Source: Methylotenera sp. (GTDB lineage Bacteria > Pseudomonadota > Gammaproteobacteria > Burkholderiales > Methylophilaceae). From it: DNA of 17,402 nt. Within the stretch, counting starts at the first letter, position 1. Each line of letters starts with the position of its first letter. The position numbers and the translations under genes were made by a program. The stretch lies in contig SXVG01000004.1 of NCBI GenBank assembly GCA_005791685.1, positions 1 to 17,402 of the forward strand, given 5' to 3'. The notes under the pieces are model-generated. The model had not been told where the DNA came from. It searched no databases and saw only the letters and a program-made list of their open reading frames with translations. Positions 6,097 to 12,448 of the stretch are shown piece after piece.

Positions 6097-7191
6097 TTAA
6101 TTCTTTAATGCTGCCGGTTTAATGGCCGAGGTTTCTATGGGCAATAAAATGGTGAAGCAGGTATGGCCGGGCTTGCTCTCGCACTCAATCATGCCGTGGT
6201 GTTGTGTGATAAAGGTTTGCGCTAAGGTTAAGCCTAAGCCTGTGCCGCCTTCGTTGCCCGACACCAAGGGGTAAAAAATACGTTCACGGATGTCGTTAGG
6301 AATGCCAGGGCCGTTATCAATGATTTCTAATTTAATCGCCACCCGATAACGCTTGCGGGCTAAGGTTACTTGCCGTTCAGCACGGGTTCTAAAGGTGAGC
6401 TGGTGGTCGGACTTATTTTGTCCTTGCATGGCTTGCACGGCGTTACGGGCAATGTTGAGCACCGCTTGTATGAGTTTTTCACGGTCGCCTATCAGCTCAG
6501 GCAGGCTTAAGTCGTAATCGCGTTTAATCAAAATGGCCTTAGACGATTCTGCCATCAGCAAACTACGCACCCGCTCCAACACTTCGTGGATATTGGTTGC
6601 TTGGTATTTAGGCGCACGGTGCGGGATGAGCAAGCGGTCCATTAAGGATTGCAAGCGGTCGGCTTCTTTAATGATCACTTGGGTATATTCGCGCAAGCTG
6701 GGCGAGGGCAATTCATGCTCCAGCAATTGCGCTGCCCCACGCAAGCCACCCAATGGATTGCGTATTTCATGGGCCAAGTTGCGCAGCAATTCGGCGTTGG
6801 CTTGTTGTTGTATCAGCATGCGTTCTTCACGGGCGATGCGCAATTGCGCGTCCATTTGCTGAAATTCTAAAATTAGACTGGCATTGGGGGCGTCAATCGG
6901 CGTCACTGTGCAAGTCACGGCAAACGATAGCTGCCTATGGGTGCTGATGGCAAATTCATGTTCGCGAAACGGACTTTGTTGCTGCGTGGCGTTTTTTACC
7001 GCCAACATTAGAATTTCGCAATTAGGGAAAACCTCATTGATCAGCATGCCGGTGACATGCGTGGCACTAAAGGCAAAGGTGATTTCCGCGCCCGGATTAA
7101 TGTAAACCACGCGATTATCCTCATTGAGCAAGATAATCGCGGTGGCGAGGTGCTCTAAGCCAGAAAAATAATTGGGTGTCGCTTGTACCAT
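6097..7191 (-). CDS. glnL (ntrB): NtrB, nitrogen-regulation sensor histidine kinase
   Basis: The product is 364 aa, cytoplasmic, with no membrane segment. A PAS domain spans about 8-115 (AIILLNEDNRVVYINPGAE). The dimerisation/phosphotransfer domain has H141 in LAHEIRNPLGGL. The ATPase domain has the N box (LNIARNAVQAM, 245-255), G1 DNGPGIP (292-298) and G2 GGTGLGL (315-321). This is the NtrB layout. Under nitrogen limitation NtrB phosphorylates NtrC; PII protein switches it to phosphatase mode under nitrogen excess. It is followed by ntrC. No clear promoter or strong Shine-Dalgarno sequence is visible before it. The 297-base upstream gap instead holds a large inverted repeat. Confidence 0.96.
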   Translation of the reverse strand: MVQATPNYFSGLEHLATAIILLNEDNRVVYINPGAEITFAFSATHVTGMLINEVFPNCEILMLAVKNATQQQSPFREHEFAISTHRQLSFAVTCTVTPIDAPNASLILEFQQMDAQLRIAREERMLIQQQANAELLRNLAHEIRNPLGGLRGAAQLLEHELPSPSLREYTQVIIKEADRLQSLMDRLLIPHRAPKYQATNIHEVLERVRSLLMAESSKAILIKRDYDLSLPELIGDREKLIQAVLNIARNAVQAMQGQNKSDHQLTFRTRAERQVTLARKRYRVAIKLEIIDNGPGIPNDIRERIFYPLVSGNEGGTGLGLTLAQTFITQHHGMIECESKPGHTCFTILLPIETSAIKPAALKN

Positions 7192-7304
7192 AGTGGCGCT
7201 GAATTAACCGTGTTCAATAATCATACTATGAATAAAGCAAAAGACGGACCAACTTTAAAGTAAGTCAGCATTCATTTTAAATTAATCACCACAGATTAAA
7301 CCCA

Positions 7305-7453
7305 TTCACCACAGAGACACGGAGGCACAGAGAAGGTCAAATTCTTGTAGGTCAGCTTTTAAGTTGAGAACCGCTTGTCGGGAAAATCCCTATCTACCTC
7401 TACGTCAAAATATCTTTTAGGTTTTCTCTGTGCCTCCGTGTCTCTGTGGTGAA
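7305..7453. repeat. Repeat element with perfect 30-bp terminal inverted repeats
   Basis: The arm at 7305-7334 (TTCACCACAGAGACACGGAG, then GCACAGAGAA) is the exact reverse complement of 7424-7453. The 89 bases between encode nothing. No target-site duplication is visible (CCCAT on the left, CGTTT on the right). The CACAGAG-rich motif resembles palindromic intergenic repeats I recall from many environmental bacteria, so a non-autonomous REP/MITE-like element is likely. It fills most of the gap between the DUF4124 gene and ntrB and would form a strong hairpin in read-through RNA. The remaining bases of the gap show nothing else. Confidence 0.85.
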
Positions 7454-7488
7454 CGTTTTTGATCTTTCCATTCTGAAATTTAGATTCT

Positions 7489-8007
7489 TTAACGCATGCC
7501 ATTCAATTCTTTTTGCAGCAATTCGATGTTGTTTTGATGGTTGTCCACCTCGGCTTGCAAGGGTTTCATTTTTTCATTGAATTTTGCCATGTTGCGGTAA
7601 GTGGATACCGTGCCATCGCGGTTTTTTTGCTGGGCGATTTCGGGTTTGCTGGCCGCTTCCGCGTAGGCCGTCTTGGCTACATTTAAGGCGGCTTGTTCGG
7701 CTTTGAGTTCGGCCTCTAATATCGTTTGACGTTTAGCATCGCGTTGATTTTGCAGGTCTGCATCCACGCGCGGGAAGTGGTTGGGGCTGGTGCGTGGCTT
7801 GTTGTTGGTTGGGCTACTGGGTTCTGCTTTTTCGACGTGCTCACCGTCGTTGGTGATGTTTAATTTGATGGCGTCTTTGCTTTTTATATTGGAGTACGTG
7901 ACCACGCCGTTGGCATCCGTGTGTTTGTAAATATCGGCCAGTGCCGTGCTGGCAAACAGCATGAACAAGCTGGCGCTAATGCAAACTAGGCAGGGTATTT
8001 TTTTCAT
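7489..8007 (-). CDS. Secreted DUF4124-domain protein
   Basis: The product is 172 aa. Residues 1-24 are a signal peptide (KK, then a hydrophobic core, cleavage after STALA), so the protein should be periplasmic. Residues 25-40 (DIYKHTDANGVVTYSN) are the DUF4124 motif, a short beta-rich domain found in many proteobacterial envelope proteins. Residues 85-170 are charged and probably coiled coil (AKRQTILEAELKAEQAALN, then KPLQAEVDNHQNNIELLQKE). Its biochemical role is unknown. A DUF4124 gene between glnA and ntrB is a recurrent arrangement in betaproteobacteria as I recall it, but a nitrogen role is not shown. A terminator separates it from glnA, and the long inverted repeat separates it from ntrB. 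No clear Shine-Dalgarno sequence. Confidence 0.82.
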   Translation of the reverse strand: MKKIPCLVCISASLFMLFASTALADIYKHTDANGVVTYSNIKSKDAIKLNITNDGEHVEKAEPSSPTNNKPRTSPNHFPRVDADLQNQRDAKRQTILEAELKAEQAALNVAKTAYAEAASKPEIAQQKNRDGTVSTYRNMAKFNEKMKPLQAEVDNHQNNIELLQKELNGMR

Positions 8008-8049
8008 GCTTGTAGTGTAGTGCAGTTGGCTGAGCTAGGCAATTTGCAT

Positions 8050-8067
8050 GGGCTTTAGCCCGACATC
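8050..8067. repeat. Fragment of a palindromic intergenic repeat
   Basis: GGGCT and AGCCC around TT, followed by CGACATC, resemble the pairing part of common GTAGGTCGGGCTTTAGCCCGAC-type intergenic palindromes. The interior of the element at 7305-7453 (TTGTAGGTCAGCTTTTAAG near 7345) may be a diverged relative. Assignment is from memory and weak. Confidence 0.3.
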
Positions 8068-8090
8068 GATCTATCCTTGTAGCGAGCAAT

Positions 8091-8118
8091 AAAAAAGGGC
8101 GATGAATCGCCCTTTTTT
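8091..8118. terminator. Rho-independent terminator of glnA
   Basis: GGGCGA (8097-8102) pairs with TCGCCC (8107-8112) across a TGAA loop, with A6 on the left and T6 on the right. It is symmetric and so works in both directions. It lies 20 bases beyond the glnA stop (minus strand) and makes glnA a single-gene transcript. Confidence 0.92.
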
Positions 8119-8137
8119 ATTCTTTTAGACTGCTAAA

Positions 8138-9547
8138 TTAGCAAGAGTAGTACAAACCAAACTCAGCCGGGTGCGGCGTCATGCGTAGTTTGTTCACTTC
8201 TTCCATTTTTAGCGCAATGTAGCTGTCTATCCAATCGTTGGTGAACACGCCACCGCGGGTTAAGAACTCGCGGTCTGTGTCTAGGTTAGCCAAGGCTTCT
8301 TCTAGTGATGCGCACACGGTTGGGATCATGGCATCTTCTTCTGCTGGAAGATGGTACAAGTCTTTAGTCGCTGGCTCGCCTGGGTGTATCTTGTTTTGTA
8401 CGCCATCTAGACCGGCCATCATCAAGGCGCTGAATGCCAAGTATGGGTTAGCAATAGGGTCTGGGAAGCGCGCTTCAACGCGGCGTGCTTTGTCAGAGTG
8501 CACAAATGGGATACGGATAGAAGCAGAACGGTTTTTAGCTGAATAAGCCAATTTAACCGGCGCTTCAAAGTGCGGTACCAAGCGTTTGTAGGAGTTGGTG
8601 CCTGGGTTGGTAATCGCGTTCAATGCTTTAGCGTGCTTGATGATGCCGCCTATGTAGTAAAGTGCGAAATCGCTCAAACCGGCGTAGCCGTTACCGGCGA
8701 ACAAGTTTTTACCGTCTTTCCAGATGGATTGGTGCACGTGCATACCGGAACAGTTATCGCCAGCGAATGGTTTTGGCATGAAAGTAGCGGTTTTGCCGTA
8801 AGCATGCGCGGTGTTTAACACCACGTATTTAAGGATTTGTGTCCAGTCCGCACGTTGGGTCAAGGTGCTGAATTGCGTACCGATTTCACATTGGCCAGCG
8901 GTGGCCACTTCGTGGTGGTGCACTTCAACTGGCACGCCCATTTCTTCAAGCGCGATGCACATGGCAGAGCGCACGTCTTGTAATGAATCGACCGGGGGCA
9001 CTGGGAAGTAGCCGCCTTTAACACCTGGACGGTGGCCGGTATTGCCGCCTTCGAATTTGTCTTTGCTAGACCAAGCCGCTTCTTCAGAGTTGATGCGCAC
9101 TGAGCTACCGTTCATGCTCACATCCCATTGGATGGAGTCAAAAATAAAGAATTCTGGTTCAGGACCAAAGTAAGCGGTATCACCGATGCCGCTGGCTTTT
9201 AAATACGCTTCAGCACGTTTAGCTAAGCTGCGTGGGCAACGGTCGTAGCCTTTGCCGTCTGTTGGGTCTACCACATCGCAAGTTAGGATCAAGGTAGGCT
9301 CGTCCATGAATGGATCGATGTTGGCGGTGGATGGGTCTGGCATCAATTGCATGTCTGAGGCTTGAATGCCTTTCCAGTCAGCAATTGAAGAACCGTCAAA
9401 GGCATGGCCTTCGGTGAATTTTTCTTCGTTAAAGGCAGAAACCGGTACGGTTACGTGCTGCTCTTTACCGCGCGTATCGGTAAAGCGAAAATCAACAAAT
9501 TTAATGTCGTTTTCTTTTACCATTTTCATTACATTAGCCACTGACAT
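8138..9547 (-). CDS. glnA: Glutamine synthetase, type I
   Basis: The product is 469 aa from the ATG at 9547. GlnA makes glutamine from glutamate, ammonia and ATP as a dodecamer in the cytosol. Visible GS-I motifs are FDGSSI near 50, the metal-binding FGPEPEFFIFD near 130, GHRPGVKGGYFPVPP, HHHEVATAGQCEIG, and the Asn/His ATP-site region KPFAGDNCSGMHVHQS. NPGTNSYKRL, the RSASIRIP arginine region and RFPDPIANPY follow. The adenylylation site is in KDLYHLP (Tyr398), so activity is probably controlled by GlnE. A TTG codon lies one codon upstream (9548-9550). The ATG is preferred because MSVANVMKMVKENDIKFVD aligns with the family start and AGGAG is well spaced. Transcription is from a sigma-54 promoter with two NtrC sites. 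Confidence 0.98.
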   Translation of the reverse strand: MSVANVMKMVKENDIKFVDFRFTDTRGKEQHVTVPVSAFNEEKFTEGHAFDGSSIADWKGIQASDMQLMPDPSTANIDPFMDEPTLILTCDVVDPTDGKGYDRCPRSLAKRAEAYLKASGIGDTAYFGPEPEFFIFDSIQWDVSMNGSSVRINSEEAAWSSKDKFEGGNTGHRPGVKGGYFPVPPVDSLQDVRSAMCIALEEMGVPVEVHHHEVATAGQCEIGTQFSTLTQRADWTQILKYVVLNTAHAYGKTATFMPKPFAGDNCSGMHVHQSIWKDGKNLFAGNGYAGLSDFALYYIGGIIKHAKALNAITNPGTNSYKRLVPHFEAPVKLAYSAKNRSASIRIPFVHSDKARRVEARFPDPIANPYLAFSALMMAGLDGVQNKIHPGEPATKDLYHLPAEEDAMIPTVCASLEEALANLDTDREFLTRGGVFTNDWIDSYIALKMEEVNKLRMTPHPAEFGLYYSC

Positions 9548-9631
9548 CAAAATCTCCTAAGTTATGGGGTGGATTAGATAAAATTATTTATTTCAATGTA
9601 TAAAATTACAAAATATTCAACGTGCTAGATT

Positions 9632-9647
9632 AGCAGGAAACGTGCCA
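9632..9647 (-). promoter_or_regulatory. Sigma-54 promoter of glnA
   Basis: Read on minus: TGGCACGTTTCCTGCT. The -24 element TGGCACG is perfect. After four bases the -12 element CTGCT differs from TTGCW by one base, and GG-to-GC spacing is canonical. Transcription should begin near 9620, leaving a leader of roughly 70 bases before glnA. Confidence 0.9.
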
Positions 9648-9707
9648 TGCTGAAAAGACCAAAACCAGGCTTTTTTGACTAATGGGCCAAATGCCGCTCG
9701 GGATTAA

Positions 9708-9722
9708 GCACTATAAAAGTGC
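9708..9722. promoter_or_regulatory. NtrC binding site 1 (promoter-proximal)
   Basis: GCACTATAAAAGTGC has perfect GCACT/AGTGC half-sites with a 5-base spacer, matching the NtrC consensus. Its centre is about 95 bases upstream of the predicted glnA start. Confidence 0.88.
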
Positions 9723-9738
9723 AGCGCCCTCAATTATT

Positions 9739-9753
9739 GCACTTTTATAGTGC
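9739..9753. promoter_or_regulatory. NtrC binding site 2 (promoter-distal)
   Basis: GCACTTTTATAGTGC is the exact reverse complement of site 1. Centres are 31 bases apart, about three helical turns, so dimers bind the same face, as in the enteric glnA enhancer. Confidence 0.88.
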
Positions 9754-9799
9754 GTTAATTTATCGTGTTTCAGGGGGCTGGTTTTTTCTGCATTACGGC

Positions 9800-9805
9800 T
9801 ATAAT
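9800..9805 (+). promoter_or_regulatory. Possible -10 box for the rhodanese-aroE-mtgA run
   Basis: A perfect TATAAT, 84 bases before the rhodanese ATG. No good -35 lies 16-18 bases upstream (the region reads GCTGGTT). The distal NtrC site is only about 50 bases away, so NtrC could affect this promoter too. Otherwise the gap holds only the glnA control elements. Confidence 0.35.
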
Positions 9806-9888
9806 TTAACACAAGGTTAAAAGTTGGCATTTGGCAGACAGGCAATCGGCAATGACCGCATCAACAAAGCAAGGGTAAAGGTGGCGTG

Positions 9889-10338
9889 ATGACTCAACAA
9901 GATGAAATTTTGCAGGCTGCACAGCAGCGTGGCCTAGACCATGATTTGCCTTATCTTGGCGCACTGACGCCATCGGAAGCCTATGCTGTGTTGCAGGCTA
10001 ACCCGCAGGCGCGCTTGGTGGATGTGCGCACGCAAGCCGAATTGGAGCTGGTCGGTCGGGTGCCTAACGCACTGCACATCGAATGGGCGTTTTACCCCGG
10101 TATGCTTAAGAATGAACAGTTTGCCGAGCAATTGCAGTCTGCCGTGGCTAAAAACGTAACGGTGATATTCCTGTGCCGCACCGGTGGTCGTTCGCATAAT
10201 GCCGCCGTGCTCGCCGAGCAGTTGGGCTATACACAAGCCTACAACATGCTAGAGGGCTTTGAGGGTGAGGCCAATGCGCAAAAACAGCGCACCACCCTCA
10301 ACGGTTGGAAGCATGCTAATTTGCCGTGGACTAACTAA
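9889..10338 (+). CDS. Rhodanese-like sulfurtransferase domain protein
   Basis: The product is 149 aa from the ATG at 9889, a single rhodanese domain. Landmarks are ARLVDVRTQAELELVGRVP (residues 41-59), ALHIEW, and the active loop around C96 in LCRTGGRS, a six-residue CRTGGR loop typical of sulfur-carrying rhodaneses. YNMLEGFEGEAN and a final GWKHANLPW follow. It may carry persulfide sulfur on C96; the acceptor is unknown. A GTG sits directly before the ATG (9886-9888). The ATG is preferred because AGGTGG lies just upstream of both and MTQQDEIL is the natural start. It overlaps nothing and is followed after 3 bases by aroE, so the two are likely co-transcribed. Confidence 0.9.
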   Translation: MTQQDEILQAAQQRGLDHDLPYLGALTPSEAYAVLQANPQARLVDVRTQAELELVGRVPNALHIEWAFYPGMLKNEQFAEQLQSAVAKNVTVIFLCRTGGRSHNAAVLAEQLGYTQAYNMLEGFEGEANAQKQRTTLNGWKHANLPWTN

Positions 10339-10341
10339 GGC

Positions 10342-11157
10342 ATGACGGACCACTACGCCGTCATAGGTAACCCGATTGCGCACAGCAAATCGCCCTTGAT
10401 TCATACCGAATTTGCCAAACAAACGGCGCAAGCCATGGACTATCAAGCGATATTAGCGCCGTTGGACGATTTTGCGGCCACCGTGCAAGCCTTGATTCAA
10501 CAAGGTTACAAAGGCGTCAACGTGACGGTGCCGTTTAAATTCGCTGCCTTTGCTTTGGCTAGTCAGCACAGCGCGCGGGCGATTGCCGCTGGCGCCGCCA
10601 ATACTTTGAGTTTTACTGACTTAGGCATTTTGGCAGACAACACAGATGGCGCTGGCTTGGTGCGTGACATACAAGACAACCAACATTGTTCGTTTGCCGG
10701 CAAACGCGTGTTATTGATAGGCGCGGGCGGTGCTGCCGAAGGGGTGTTGCAACCGATATTGGCGGCTCAGCCCAGCTTGCTGGTGATCAGTAACCGCAGC
10801 TTGGATAAAGCGCAAGCGATGTTAAGCAAGGTGACGCCTACGCAGACCCAATTGCACGCCTGTGCTTTTGCCGATTTAGTGGGACAGGCTTTTGATGTCG
10901 TCATCAATGCCACTTCTGCGGGCTTGAATGACAGCCAGTTAGCCATCCCAGACAGCGTTTTTGCAAGTAATTGCCTGGCGTACGACATGATGTACGGCCG
11001 CGAAACGCCGTTTATGCAACAGGCTAAACGTTGCGGCGCAACGGTGGCAGACGGTTTGGGCATGCTGGTGGAACAAGCCGCCGAGGCTTTTGCCATTTGG
11101 CGCGGTGTGCGGCCAAATACGCAGACCTTGCTCCTCACGCTTAGAACCGCCCTATAA
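10342..11157 (+). CDS. aroE: Shikimate dehydrogenase
   Basis: The product is 271 aa, full length. AroE reduces 3-dehydroshikimate to shikimate with NADPH in aromatic amino acid synthesis. Visible motifs are the shikimate-binding SKSP (15-18), NVTVPFK with catalytic K66, N87, and D102 in ADNTDGAG. The nucleotide-binding loop is GAGGAAEG (127-134); NRS (151-153) fits NADP preference, and NATSAGL (189-195) and GLGMLVEQAAEAF (238-250) follow. The ATG is 3 bases after the rhodanese stop, and AAGG in that junction can serve as ribosome binding site. It is followed by mtgA after 12 bases, an order I recall from other betaproteobacteria. Confidence 0.96.
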   Translation: MTDHYAVIGNPIAHSKSPLIHTEFAKQTAQAMDYQAILAPLDDFAATVQALIQQGYKGVNVTVPFKFAAFALASQHSARAIAAGAANTLSFTDLGILADNTDGAGLVRDIQDNQHCSFAGKRVLLIGAGGAAEGVLQPILAAQPSLLVISNRSLDKAQAMLSKVTPTQTQLHACAFADLVGQAFDVVINATSAGLNDSQLAIPDSVFASNCLAYDMMYGRETPFMQQAKRCGATVADGLGMLVEQAAEAFAIWRGVRPNTQTLLLTLRTAL

Positions 11158-11169
11158 CAAGCACACGGC

Positions 11170-11907
11170 ATGAAAAATTGGTTACTCAATCAGCACGAAC
11201 AAGCCCAGCCCTTAACATTCAATGGTTACCTTACCCGTGGCTTGGTGGCATTTTTTATGCTGCTGTTTGCCTACCAGCTGTGGATATTGCTGCATATTTG
11301 TTGGTGGATACAGTTCAATCCGTCTTCCAGTGCGTTTATGCAAGACCGCTTGGATTTAATTCAAGAAAAAAATCCGGAGGCAGCGTTAAAACACAAATGG
11401 GTGAAATACAACAAAATTTCCATCCATTTAAAACGGGCCGTGATTGCCAGTGAGGACGCTAAATTTTTGGATCACGAAGGCTTCGATTGGGAAGGCATAG
11501 AAAAGGCTTACAAGAAGAATCTTAGAAAAGGCAAGATCGTTGCGGGCGGTTCTACCATCAGTCAGCAATTGGCAAAAAACTTATTTTTGTCGACCAAGCG
11601 CACGCCTTGGCGGAAAGCAGAAGAAGCTTTGATTACCGTGATGTTGGAAAACATTTTAAGTAAAAAACGCATATTGGAAATCTATTTAAACGTCATTGAG
11701 TGGGGTAATGGCGTGTTTGGCGCAGAGGCCGCCGCTAGGCATTATTACCGAACCAGTGCCGCCAATTTAGGCAGCGGCCAAGCGGCTAGGCTGGCCGCGA
11801 TGATACCCAACCCACGTTTTTACGATAAACACAGTTACAGCAATTATTTAAACCGTCGCACCGCCACCATAGAAGCACGTATGTACCAGGTGAGTGTGCC
11901 TAGGTGA
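11170..11907 (+). CDS. mtgA: Monofunctional biosynthetic peptidoglycan transglycosylase
   Basis: The product is 245 aa. One N-terminal membrane helix (about 22-44, GLVAFFMLLFAYQLWILLHI) anchors a periplasmic GT51 domain. Catalytic E95 lies in VIASEDAKFLDHEGFD. GGSTISQQLAKNLFLS (127-142), the RKAEEALITVMLE helix, and KKRILEIYLNVIEWGNGVFGAEAAARHYY (165-193) are family signatures. MtgA polymerises lipid II into glycan strands without crosslinking. There is no penicillin-binding domain and the length fits MtgA. It is probably the last gene of a rhodanese-aroE-mtgA operon. No clear terminator is seen in the 13-base gap to the convergent toxin gene. Confidence 0.95.
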   Translation: MKNWLLNQHEQAQPLTFNGYLTRGLVAFFMLLFAYQLWILLHICWWIQFNPSSSAFMQDRLDLIQEKNPEAALKHKWVKYNKISIHLKRAVIASEDAKFLDHEGFDWEGIEKAYKKNLRKGKIVAGGSTISQQLAKNLFLSTKRTPWRKAEEALITVMLENILSKKRILEIYLNVIEWGNGVFGAEAAARHYYRTSAANLGSGQAARLAAMIPNPRFYDKHSYSNYLNRRTATIEARMYQVSVPR

Positions 11908-11920
11908 CTATTAGGATTAT

Positions 11921-12223
11921 TCAAAGAATTTTCTTTTTTTGATGTGAGATACGCAGTACGTTAATGTGGCTTAAGGTGCCCCTGTAAATTAATGCTAGGC
12001 TAGTTTTTGAGATGAAGATAACGCGCAAGCCTTTTTTGAACGGTTTGCCACTTGCGGGAAAGGCTATAAGTCTGTTGGCTGCTTGTAAGATTCTGGCGTC
12101 GACCAGTGCCGCGTTCATTGGACTATTTTCTGAAATGGCAATGTAATCCCAAACGGCAAGACGGTTTTTAATGGCTGTTGCAGTCCACCTAAGCTGCTTT
12201 TTTCTGTTTTTTGAAGAAAGCAT
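11921..12223 (-). CDS. ParE-family toxin, second locus
   Basis: The product is 100 aa and basic. LRWTATAIKNRLAVWDYIA, the DARILQAANRLIAFPASGKPF middle, GLRVIFI, SLALIYRG and VLRISHQ follow the ParE/RelE order of helix pair then beta sheet. The C-terminal strand ends in a lysine run (HQKKKIL), whereas related toxins usually end with a W or R motif, so activity is uncertain. The only plausible ATG (12223) lies inside the antitoxin gene, giving an unusually long 35-base overlap in a different frame. It converges on mtgA. Confidence 0.75.
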   Translation of the reverse strand: MLSSKNRKKQLRWTATAIKNRLAVWDYIAISENSPMNAALVDARILQAANRLIAFPASGKPFKKGLRVIFISKTSLALIYRGTLSHINVLRISHQKKKIL

Positions 12224-12371
12224 GCTTATGAGCGGTCATTAATGCTTCAGCCTCTTCATTATTTATCCAACCATTTTTTTCAGCATCTGCTTCGGCTTCT
12301 AGGCTTGTTCGGACGAGGCTATCGTTATAGCTTTCGTCTTCAAGGATTGCTGCTACTTTAGTATTTTTCAT
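12189..12371 (-). CDS. Small antitoxin-like protein paired with the ParE-like toxin
   Basis: The product is 60 aa from the ATG at 12369-12371; an ATG four codons upstream (12381-12383) would give 64 aa. The inner start is favoured because GGAAAC stands at Shine-Dalgarno distance before it. The sequence is acidic in the middle (LEAEADAEKNGWINNEEAEALM) and basic at the end (HAFFKKQKKAA). The conserved-looking NGWINNEEAEALM stretch is like addiction-module antitoxins that precede ParE toxins. No clear DNA-binding fold can be named. Its 3' end overlaps the toxin start by 35 bases. It is downstream of uvrA on the same strand. Confidence 0.65.
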   Translation of the reverse strand: MKNTKVAAILEDESYNDSLVRTSLEAEADAEKNGWINNEEAEALMTAHKHAFFKKQKKAA

Positions 12372-12401
12372 GACTGTTTCCATGAATGAAATTAGAAATT
12401 G

Positions 12402-12407
12402 ATTATA
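12402..12407 (-). promoter_or_regulatory. Possible -10 box for the second toxin-antitoxin pair
   Basis: A perfect TATAAT on the minus strand, 31 bases before the favoured antitoxin ATG. No good -35 is present at 16-18 bases. GCGTAT and ATACGC (12408-12429 region) form a weak dyad around an AT-rich loop that could serve as operator. Confidence 0.35.
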
Positions 12408-12448
12408 CGCTTGTTGAATTTAAAAAATAGCGTATGCGATTATTATGC

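Noticed and set aside
4716..6108. Several plus-strand open frames opposite ntrC
   Set aside because: They are shadows of the ntrC coding strand, with no family resemblance and no ribosome binding sites.
7305..7453. Insertion sequence or CRISPR-like repeat
   Set aside because: The 149-base element has no coding capacity for a transposase and only two arms in inverted orientation, with no spacer-repeat periodicity.
9548..9550. TTG start for glnA
   Set aside because: The next codon is an ATG that aligns with the usual glutamine synthetase start and has better Shine-Dalgarno spacing.
9823..9855. Second sigma-54 promoter before the rhodanese gene (TTGGCATTTGGCAGAC region)
   Set aside because: The -24-like TTGGCA has no TTGC at the right spacing; it is only a run of repeated GGCA words.
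9886..9888. GTG start for the rhodanese gene
   Set aside because: It immediately precedes an ATG in frame; the ATG is the more likely start.
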